Below, piece by piece: positions 1 through 5,325 of a DNA stretch of 5,325 nucleotides. The stretch is from Deltaproteobacteria bacterium (GTDB lineage Bacteria; Myxococcota_A; UBA796; UBA2385). The notes under the pieces are model-generated. The model saw nothing but the letters and a program-made list of their open reading frames with translations. It was not told the origin of the DNA and did not search any database. Numbering within the stretch: position 1 is the stretch's first letter; every line of letters starts with the position of its first letter. Made by a program: the position numbers and the translations under genes. The stretch spans positions 1-5,325 of the forward strand of contig WGAH01000886.1 of assembly GCA_015489145.1 (NCBI GenBank). The letters run 5' to 3'.

Positions 1-86
1 CGGCGGGGAGGGACCGCGCCTGCTGGGACCGGACGACCCCCCTCCCTTTCCCGGCTTCGTGGCGCTGGCGGCCGGCGCGGACCCCG
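1..86 (+). repeat. Left arm of an 86-base inverted repeat
   Basis: Base i pairs with base 263-i. 84 of 86 positions match the reverse complement of 177-262. The exceptions are position 43 (T here, G-equivalent in the other arm) and position 59 (G versus C). The match breaks down at 87. It reaches the window edge, so the arm may be longer. Confidence 0.95.
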
Positions 87-345
87 CCGCGGCGACCGCC
101 GCCCTGCCGGCCGGGGCCGACGGCGCCCTGGCCTGGCTCCTCGTCGTCGAGCGCGCCGACCCGCCCCCGGCCCCGTCGGGGTCCGCGCCGGCCGCCAGCG
201 CCAGGAAGCCGGGAAAGGGCGGGGGGTCGTCCGGTCCCAGCAGGCGCGGTCCCTCCCCGCCGTCGCCCGTCCGCCGCGCGAGCGCCTCCAGCACGCCGCG
301 CACCTCGGCGGCGAAGGCCGGCTCGGCGAGGACGTCCAGGCCCAC
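1..345 (-). CDS. Third operon gene, unrecognised product, runs off the window; only the first ~56 codons look reliable
   Basis: The frame opens at a GTG 8 bases after the tubulin-like stop and stays open for 115 codons to the window edge. I do not recognise the family. The start encodes a short amphipathic helical stretch (GLDVLAEPAFAAEV, then RGVLEALARR), followed by a proline-rich GPDDPPPFPGFLALAAGADP ending at residue 56. From about residue 57 (position 177) the translation turns into Gly/Ser/Arg/Pro-rich shadow-like sequence, because the strand enters the spacer and the reversed copy of its own sequence (see the inverted repeat). The genuine continuation is probably the one on the plus strand at 87-176 (ADPAAATAALPAG, then LAWLLVVERADPP). 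Tight spacing and the ribosome site make it part of the same operon. The real length is unknown. A later in-frame GTG at 303-301 is a possible but less supported start. Confidence 0.55.
   Translation of the reverse strand, partial: MGLDVLAEPAFAAEVRGVLEALARRTGDGGEGPRLLGPDDPPPFPGFLALAAGADPDGAGGGSARSTTRSQARAPSAPAGRAAVAAAGSAPAASATKPGKGGGSSGPSRRGPSPP
2..178 (+). other. Inverted second copy of the third gene's coding sequence, extending further than the minus-strand copy
   Basis: In the plus frame starting at 2, the sequence reads the same peptide as the third gene (GGEGPRLLGPDDPP, FPGF, then V in place of L, ALAAGADP). It continues into AAATAALPAGADGALAWLL and VVERADPPPAPSG, with a hydrophobic run that looks like real protein. 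After about 178 the frame becomes the antisense of the first arm and turns Arg/Ser/Pro-rich. So the open frame that continues to 643 is not a gene as such. I read 2-178 as a displaced internal piece of the third gene, lacking both its start and its end here. Whether the inversion is real or an assembly artefact is undecided. Confidence 0.5.
177..262 (-). repeat. Right arm of the 86-base inverted repeat, inside the third gene
   Basis: Reverse complement of 1-86 with mismatches at 220 and 204. On the minus strand it encodes residues ~28-56 of the third gene (GDGGEGPRLLGPDDPPPFPG and onward). The arms are separated by a 90-base spacer at 87-176 that is not itself self-complementary overall. Confidence 0.95.
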
Positions 346-349
346 GGCG

Positions 350-355
350 CTCCTC
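350..355 (-). promoter_or_regulatory. Ribosome binding site of the third gene, overlapping the tubulin-like stop codon
   Basis: GAGGAG overlaps the TGA stop (356-354) of the tubulin-like gene and sits 4 bases before a GTG at 345-343. The spacing is short but workable. It is the main reason for choosing this GTG, and it implies translational coupling. Confidence 0.6.
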
Positions 356-3300
356 AGAGCCAGTCCGGCAGCCGCGTGTCCTCCCGCAGGGCCTCGACGA
401 GGTCGGCGAGGGCGAGGCGGGCCTGGTCGAAGATGCCGGCGTGCTCGGGCTGGGCCTGCCGGCGCTTCTCGATGGCGAAGCCGAGCCGGTCGAGGAAGGC
501 CGCGCGATCCTCGGGCCGGGCGAAGCGGCCGGTGCCGAAGGCGAGGCGCTCGCGCACGTGGTGGCGCAGCACCTCCGCCAGGTCGCGGTTGCGGTCGGAC
601 TCGAGGGCCCGCACCAGGTGCTCCAGGCCGCGCTTCTCGGTGAGCGTGGCGCCCTCCACCAGGGGCCGGCCGCCCTTCGGGTGGGCGAGGTTCTCGGCGG
701 CGACCCAGGCGCCGGAGCCGCGGTGAACCAGGAGGCCGAGTTCCTCGGCCAGCAGCACCAGGAGCGCGGCCCGCTCGGACCGGCGGCGGTTCCAGCGGCC
801 GGGGATCGCCCAGGCGTGGCCGTAGCGCCGGTCGACGTGGGGGTTGAAGTCGCGGTGCTCGAAGAAGGCGGCGTAGGCCTCGTCGTGGAAGGGGGAGATG
901 TCGAGCTCGTCGATGTCGGCGCCCAGCTCGACGGTGAGCACCCCGAGTTCCGTGCGCGGCACCACCCGCCGGGCGCTGACGTGGATCGAGGGGTCCCGGG
1001 CCGCCAGCTCGTCGAGGACCTTCCGGATCCAGCGGTTGTCCGGGTGGACGACGACGAAGTGCTGGACGCGGAGGTCGGTGTCCACGTCGGTCTGCCAGTT
1101 GGCGGCGGCCTCGTGGAAGGCCCGGCGCACCCGGGCGGCGGCGAGCCGCTCGGCGGCGGCCTCGCGGGCCCCCCGGCGGTCGCCCACCCAGTCGAGGTTC
1201 TCGAGTTCCTCGGCCGCGGTGGCGCCGTAGCGGCTGGTGACGTGCTCGCGGGCGCGGTCGTGGTCGCCGGGGTCGCGGCTGTCGAGGGCGTGGGCGGCCC
1301 ACAGGTCCACGTCGTGCTCGGTGACGTCGCGCAGCACCGCGTCGACCTGGCAGCGGCTCAGGGCATCCTGGCGCACCGCGCCGGAAATCGCCCGCCGCAG
1401 GGCGTCGCGCACCGCCTGCTGGCGCTCGCGGGAACGCTCGCCCCGCGTCTCGGCGGCCCAGCGGCGCGGCTGGCGCCGGGCCTCGGCGAGCTCGGCCACC
1501 ATGTCGAGGAGCACCTCGCCCCCGGTGCCCGCCAGGGCGCGCGGCCGGCGGCTCTCGTCGTCGAGGAGGCGGTCGAGGGTGCGCCGGGCGTAGTCCGGCC
1601 CGCCGACGGTCAGCTCGCCCTCGACCCCGGCCCGCATCGCCCGGGCGGCGCGCTCGCGCAGCTCGACGACCTCATCGCGGGTGGCCTCGCCGAGGACGTG
1701 GGCGCGGGCGTGGCGCAGCACCTCCAGCTTCGCATCGCACCAGTGGATGAGGCCGTGGTAGACGCGCTCGACCGCCTGCACCGAGGCGTTTCGCAGGTAC
1801 CACTCGAGGTCGTCGTGCAGCTCGTTGTCGAGGGTGCCGATGTGGCCCTCCATGCGGCCCCGGGGGAAGCGGGCGAGCCCGGGGAGGCGGGCGAGCGGGC
1901 TGTTCCCGAGGCGCTCGACCTCCGCGAGGTTCTCGGCGTAGTCGTCCTCGCTCGGCGGCGACTTCTCGCGGACGGGCCGGGCCTCGTGGGCCTCCACGTC
2001 CGCGAGGTTGGCGACGAAGGCCTCGCGGAGGGCGTCGAGGGCGGTGAGCGCGAGGCCGAGGGCGCCCCGGGCGACGAGGGCCTCCAGCCACCGCTCCAGG
2101 CGCGGCTCGTAGAGGGTCTTCAGCCACTCGTCGGCGAGGGTCACCCGGTCCCGCGCCAGCCCCTCGGCGCGCTGGACGAAGGCCACGCACTCGCGCGCCA
2201 GGCCGGGCACCTGCACGGCCTCCGACTCGTCGACGACGGACTGGAGCAGGCGGTCCAGCTCCGCGCGCATCTCGTCGTCGTGCTCGCGAAAGCGGTCGAA
2301 GAGCTGGTTCTTTTCGAAGCCGGGGATCTCCTTGACCTCGAGGACGTGCTCGACGAGGTGGTCCACCGCCGAGGCGACGGTGGGATCGAGGTCCTGGAGG
2401 GTGTCGTCCGCCTGGCGCAGCAGGGCGCCAGCGCCCTCGGGGGCGGCGTCGACCATCCAGTTCAGCGTGCGGTGGAGCAGCTCGAGTTCCACCCAGTCGG
2501 CGATGGCCTCGTCGGGCACGCGCAGGCGGCCGGCGCCGAGGCTGCCGAAACGGCCGCGGTCCTCGACGCTGACGAAGGTGTCGAGCATCCGGTCCGAGAC
2601 GTCGCCGGCCCCGACCCACAGGGCGAGGCTGTGGGCGGCCTGCTCGATGGCCTCCTCGCGGGTGACCTGCCGACCGCGGCGGTTCTTGCCCTGGAACAGC
2701 ATCGTGTAGTCGAAGGGCGACTCGCCGGGGGCGGCGGCGAGGTCGACCCAGGTGCCGTCGGCGCCGCGCAGGCGGGTGGTGTAGGGCACGCCGCCGGCGC
2801 GGGCGGTGTCGTAGGCGTGCTGCAGCTCGAGGAGGGCGGCGAGCGCGTTGGCGGTGCGCCGGCGGTCGGCCTGGTCGGGCACCAGGGCGCCCGAGGCGCC
2901 GGAGATCGCCGTGGCGTCGAGGTGGACGCCGACCACCACCACGCGCTCGAAGCGGTGGTCGCGGCGGGCGTGCTGGCGCAGCAGCAACGCGAGATCGTGC
3001 ATCGAACCCGCGCCGGTTCCGTTCGTGAGGCTGCCGGCGATGAAGACGAGGAGCGTGTCGAGGGCCTGGTCGCTCTCGAGGTTCTCGCCGAGGCGCCCGA
3101 GGGCGTCGGCGACGCCCCGGCCGACGAGGGAGGCGTGCCAGACGGCGAAGAAGCGGCCGTAGGCGCGCACCATGCCGCAGCCGTCGGTGTAGGCGACGTG
3201 GCTGGAGGGGACGAGGGGCCTCGGCCACCAGGACGCGATCTCGGCCTCGTAGCGGCGGGCCATCTCGGCGAGGTTCACCGCGCCGGGGACCGGGTGGAAC

Positions 3301-3455
3301 ACGGCGTGGCGCAGGGGAAGCTCGGGCTGGAAGCGGGCGTCGACGGCCAGCAGGGCGAGGCCGCGCCCGGCCGGATCGCCGACGAGGCGTTCGAGCTGGG
3401 CGACGATGCGGGTGCCGGTTCCTCCGACGCCGACGACGAGAGCGGGAACGGACAT
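354..3455 (-). CDS. Bacterial tubulin-like (FtsZ/tubulin superfamily, Tubulin_2-type) GTPase, 1033 aa
   Basis: Complete gene, ATG to TGA. The first ~320 residues carry tubulin/FtsZ-like features in order: the first nucleotide loop VVGVGGTGT (7-15); a second strand ending in LLAVDAR (35-41); the signature loop GSLTNGTGAGSM (141-152), equivalent to the G-G-G-T-G-S/T-G loop of FtsZ and tubulin; helix-7-like ANALAALLEL (202-211) with a candidate guanine-contacting N203; PFDYTMLFQGKN (247-258); and FGSLGAGRLRVPDEAI (303-318), a segment typical of the Tubulin_2 group. A long charged helical region follows (about 330-790), then a mixed module with HFVVVHP (799-805) and NPHVDRRY (871-878). It has no signal peptide and no membrane helix, so it is likely cytosolic. 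At over 1000 residues it is far longer than FtsZ (about 350-400). I see no N-x-D-x-x-D catalytic T7 motif, so FtsZ-style polymer-coupled hydrolysis cannot be assumed. It is linked to a VWA gene upstream, with an unknown gene 8 bases downstream. GTP binding is likely; the cellular role is unknown, with membrane remodelling proposed for relatives. Confidence 0.88.
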   Translation of the reverse strand: MSVPALVVGVGGTGTRIVAQLERLVGDPAGRGLALLAVDARFQPELPLRHAVFHPVPGAVNLAEMARRYEAEIASWWPRPLVPSSHVAYTDGCGMVRAYGRFFAVWHASLVGRGVADALGRLGENLESDQALDTLLVFIAGSLTNGTGAGSMHDLALLLRQHARRDHRFERVVVVGVHLDATAISGASGALVPDQADRRRTANALAALLELQHAYDTARAGGVPYTTRLRGADGTWVDLAAAPGESPFDYTMLFQGKNRRGRQVTREEAIEQAAHSLALWVGAGDVSDRMLDTFVSVEDRGRFGSLGAGRLRVPDEAIADWVELELLHRTLNWMVDAAPEGAGALLRQADDTLQDLDPTVASAVDHLVEHVLEVKEIPGFEKNQLFDRFREHDDEMRAELDRLLQSVVDESEAVQVPGLARECVAFVQRAEGLARDRVTLADEWLKTLYEPRLERWLEALVARGALGLALTALDALREAFVANLADVEAHEARPVREKSPPSEDDYAENLAEVERLGNSPLARLPGLARFPRGRMEGHIGTLDNELHDDLEWYLRNASVQAVERVYHGLIHWCDAKLEVLRHARAHVLGEATRDEVVELRERAARAMRAGVEGELTVGGPDYARRTLDRLLDDESRRPRALAGTGGEVLLDMVAELAEARRQPRRWAAETRGERSRERQQAVRDALRRAISGAVRQDALSRCQVDAVLRDVTEHDVDLWAAHALDSRDPGDHDRAREHVTSRYGATAAEELENLDWVGDRRGAREAAAERLAAARVRRAFHEAAANWQTDVDTDLRVQHFVVVHPDNRWIRKVLDELAARDPSIHVSARRVVPRTELGVLTVELGADIDELDISPFHDEAYAAFFEHRDFNPHVDRRYGHAWAIPGRWNRRRSERAALLVLLAEELGLLVHRGSGAWVAAENLAHPKGGRPLVEGATLTEKRGLEHLVRALESDRNRDLAEVLRHHVRERLAFGTGRFARPEDRAAFLDRLGFAIEKRRQAQPEHAGIFDQARLALADLVEALREDTRLPDWL

Positions 3456-3462
3456 GGCGGGT

Positions 3463-3469
3463 CTTCCTC
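3463..3469 (-). promoter_or_regulatory. Ribosome binding site of the tubulin-like gene
   Basis: GAGGAAG lies 7 bases upstream of the ATG at 3455-3453, within the 24-base gap after the VWA stop codon. It supports this ATG as the start. The gap has no room for a separate promoter, so the two genes are probably co-transcribed. Confidence 0.75.
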
Positions 3470-3479
3470 GGGGTTGGGC

Positions 3480-5325
3480 CTACGAACGGGGGTGGTAGCG
3501 GAGGGTGGCGCGGGCGACGCGGCCGGCGGCGCGCTCGCAGGAGAGCTCGAGCTCCTGGCCCGCACGGACCAGGTTGAACAAGCGTTCCCTCGTTGCGGGC
3601 ACGGTCTTGCTCCCGCACTTGAGCGGGATGTCGGGGGTGGCGGCGCGCAGGCGGACGCTGGCGCCCTTGGCGGCCTTGCCGGGCCAGATGAAGCCGACGA
3701 CGGTGCGGCCCCCCGGGCGGCGGCGCGCGCCGAGGACCTCCTCGCCGCCGCGGCGCTCCAGGACGAGGTGGAGCGGGCGTCCCCAGAAGACCGCCCAGGG
3801 ACCGTGCAGGTTGCGGAGGCGGTGGGGGCCGAGGCTGAGCGCCGGGGCGAAGCGCGGGGCGATGAGGGTCCGCCCGATGGCGATCAGCCCGAGGATCAGG
3901 CTGATCCAGCTCGCGACGTGGAGGCGGTGGCGGCGCACGGCGAAGGCGACGGTGACGCAGCCGTCCTCGTCGGCGGGGGTCGCGCAGTCGGCGCAGCGCA
4001 CGGCGGCCTCGGGCAGGGTGGCGCAGACGCGGGCGGCGCCCTCGCCTTCCGGGGCGCCGACGGGACCGCCGACAAGCCACGTCCAGGGCAGCCACCGCTG
4101 GCCCCGGGGCCGGATCTTCAGGCGCACGGTGGCGGGGTCGGTCGAGACGGGCACCTCCAGGGCGCCGGCGCAGCGCCCCTCGCCGCACAGGGCCACGTCC
4201 TCGGGGACGGCGTAGCCCGGCGCGTCGACGGTGAGGCGCGCCCGGCCGGTGGCGCCGCGGGCGGTGAGCGCGATCTCGCGCTCGCGGGCGGGGTAGCGGT
4301 CGAGGTGCAGCCGCCGGGGCGCGAACTCGCCCAGGTCCCCGTCCACGGTGCCGGCGGGCGCGTCGAGGACGAGGACCGGGCGGTCGCTCACCTCGACGGT
4401 GGCGAGGGCGCAGTCGGGGGTGCTCGCCACGGGGGTGACCGGCTGACCGCCGGCGGCGGCCACCAGGGCGTCGCAGACCACGCGGTCGGCGGGGACCACC
4501 CGGTGCCGGCCGACGGCCGGGCGGTCGGGGAGGAGCACCGGGCCGGCCGGCCGCCACCAGGCCTGGAAGACGGTGCGGGCGCGCTCGCCCTCGAGGTGCC
4601 AGGGCCCCTCGTCGGTGCGGGTGCCGTCCGGGTGGACGAGGAAGGTGGGCACCTCGGCCGCGCCGCCGTCGCCGCCGGGGCAGGCCGCGCCGGCGTCCCC
4701 GACGAGGCGCGGCACGAAGGTGACGACGGTGCCCTCGGTCTCGACGGCGGAGCCGCCGGGATCGTGAATGCTCCGCACCGCGGCGAGGGGCGCGTTCCAG
4801 AAGGCGAGCCAGCCCTCCATGAGCCCCGGCGGCTCGCCGCGGGCCAGCGGCCAGACCTTGACGCGCAGGTTGCGGGCCTCGTTGCGGCGCACCCAGGCGG
4901 CCTCGGCGCGGTCGTCGAGGCGGCAGGCCTCCTGCTCGTCGGTGAACACGAGGAAGTCCCAGGGCACGGGCCGGGCGAGGTCGGCGGCCGGGTCGGGGAT
5001 CTCGCCGGGCAGCTCCCGGTGGACGAGCTGGTAGACCGAGCGGCGAATGCAGGTCTGGCGGCCGTCGTAGGCGCCCGCCTCGCTGGGCAGGAAGGCGTCG
5101 AGGTGGGCGGCGGCGTCCTCGGGGGTGGCCCAGGCGCCGGGCTCGGCCGGGTAGACCTCGCCGCGCAGGCCGGCGTCGAAGGTGGCGAGCTTGACGCCCA
5201 CCCGGCCGCGGGTGCCCTCCAGCCGGCCGAGCATGGCCTCGGCGCGGGAGCGGGCGTCGCGAATCGCGTCGGGAATGCGCTGCATGGAGCCGGAGCGGTC
5301 GACGAGGAGGACCACCCGGTAGGAC
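3480..5325 (-). CDS. VWA (von Willebrand factor A) domain protein with one membrane helix, 5' end outside window
   Basis: The frame is open to the window edge. The codons just before the GTG at 5315 read S-Y-R, giving SYRVVLLVDRSGSM, a typical first VWA strand, so this GTG is an internal Val and the true start lies upstream. Residues are numbered from it (611 to the TAG at 3482-3480). VWA domain, about 1-200: the MIDAS metal site looks complete, with D6-x-S8-x-S10, T88 (in GRQTCI) and D126 (in VFTDE). Residues about 200-460 are strand-rich and cysteine-rich (C212, C281, C302, C377, C382, C431, C441, C444, C453). Residues 467-486 (WISLILGLIAIGRTLIA core) form one likely membrane helix. About 125 soluble, strand-rich residues follow (C567, C593). 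VWA domains usually bind protein ligands through a metal ion; the partner here is probably the tubulin-like protein 24 bases downstream (inference). The VWA call is firm; the rest matches no family I can name. Confidence 0.9.
   Translation of the reverse strand, partial: SYRVVLLVDRSGSMQRIPDAIRDARSRAEAMLGRLEGTRGRVGVKLATFDAGLRGEVYPAEPGAWATPEDAAAHLDAFLPSEAGAYDGRQTCIRRSVYQLVHRELPGEIPDPAADLARPVPWDFLVFTDEQEACRLDDRAEAAWVRRNEARNLRVKVWPLARGEPPGLMEGWLAFWNAPLAAVRSIHDPGGSAVETEGTVVTFVPRLVGDAGAACPGGDGGAAEVPTFLVHPDGTRTDEGPWHLEGERARTVFQAWWRPAGPVLLPDRPAVGRHRVVPADRVVCDALVAAAGGQPVTPVASTPDCALATVEVSDRPVLVLDAPAGTVDGDLGEFAPRRLHLDRYPAREREIALTARGATGRARLTVDAPGYAVPEDVALCGEGRCAGALEVPVSTDPATVRLKIRPRGQRWLPWTWLVGGPVGAPEGEGAARVCATLPEAAVRCADCATPADEDGCVTVAFAVRRHRLHVASWISLILGLIAIGRTLIAPRFAPALSLGPHRLRNLHGPWAVFWGRPLHLVLERRGGEEVLGARRRPGGRTVVGFIWPGKAAKGASVRLRAATPDIPLKCGSKTVPATRERLFNLVRAGQELELSCERAAGRVARATLRYHPRS
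3858..3917 (-). other. Predicted single transmembrane helix of the VWA protein
   Basis: About 20 codons encode an uninterrupted hydrophobic run (VASWISLILGLIAIGRTLIA) with only one charged residue. It is preceded by the basic stretch RRHRLH. By the positive-inside rule this would place the VWA side in the cytoplasm, facing the tubulin-like partner. The many cysteines before the helix hint at the opposite topology, so orientation is unresolved. Confidence 0.6.

Noticed and set aside
1..262. Hairpin telomere of a linear replicon, or a transcription terminator
   Set aside because: A hairpin telomere would have little or no loop, but here a 90-base coding-like spacer separates the arms. The arms are far longer than a terminator stem, no U-tract follows, and the sequence is coding.
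59..643. A plus-strand open frame of 194 codons starting at a GTG
   Set aside because: Its first part is the inverted coding copy described above (the GTG is an internal Val equivalent to a Leu in the other arm). From about 178 it is antisense to the third gene and then to the tubulin-like gene, giving Arg/Ser/Pro-rich sequence. It is not an independent gene.
3456..3479. Possible promoter between the VWA and tubulin-like genes
   Set aside because: Only 24 bases, mostly filled by the ribosome binding site; no -35/-10 pair can fit.
3505..4215. A plus-strand open frame of 236 codons opposite the VWA gene
   Set aside because: Arg/Ser/Pro-rich antisense product with no motif or convincing ribosome site; it lies fully inside a well-supported gene.
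1672..4557. A 961-codon open frame on the minus strand overlapping both the VWA and tubulin-like genes
   Set aside because: It is in another frame of the same strand and its product is almost entirely Arg, Pro, Gly and Ala with no recognisable motif. In such GC-rich DNA stop codons are rare, so long shadow frames are expected. The two overlapping genes have clear motifs and ribosome sites.
1..5325. CRISPR array, tRNA or rRNA genes, insertion sequences
   Set aside because: Apart from the inverted repeat at the left end, I see no regularly spaced direct repeats, cloverleaf-like segments or transposase reading frame. Essentially the whole window is coding on the minus strand.

Overview
This is a very GC-rich window (well over 70% G+C by eye, with third codon positions almost all G or C) from an unidentified bacterium. 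Such composition is seen in Myxococcota, Actinomycetota and some Planctomycetota and Gemmatimonadota. Nothing in the window decides between them, and there is no rRNA, tRNA or housekeeping gene to place it.

Layout: all recognisable genes are on the minus strand and read from right to left as one tight operon. (1) Positions 5325-3480 hold a von Willebrand factor A (VWA) domain protein whose 5' end lies beyond the window. It has an N-terminal VWA domain with a complete MIDAS metal site, a cysteine-rich, strand-rich middle, one predicted membrane helix, and a C-terminal soluble domain. (2) After 24 bases, positions 3455-354 hold a complete 1033-residue protein of the bacterial tubulin-like (FtsZ/tubulin superfamily, Tubulin_2-type) GTPases, with a long helical region and a conserved C-terminal module after the GTPase. 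(3) After 8 bases, a GTG at 345 opens a third, unrecognised gene that runs to the window edge. Only its first ~56 codons look trustworthy.

The left end is structurally odd. Positions 1-86 and 177-262 are near-perfect inverted copies (84 of 86 bases match) around a 90-base spacer. Both arms carry the same coding sequence, the early part of the third gene, in opposite orientations. The plus-strand copy continues through the spacer with a plausible protein reading, whereas the minus-strand gene becomes shadow-like there. This is either a fold-back chimera at a contig end or a genuine inverted duplication, possibly an invertible segment. Its two mismatches are one synonymous and one conservative codon change, which suggests two real sequence versions rather than random error.

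How the genes may work together (inference): gene neighbourhoods pairing a VWA protein with a tubulin-like GTPase suggest a membrane-associated machine. The VWA protein could act as a metal-dependent adaptor anchored by its single membrane helix, with the tubulin-like protein as a nucleotide-dependent, possibly polymerising, partner. Published comparative genomics (the FtsZ-like families described by Makarova and Koonin) proposed membrane remodelling for such proteins. The biological output is unknown and the sequence does not settle it.
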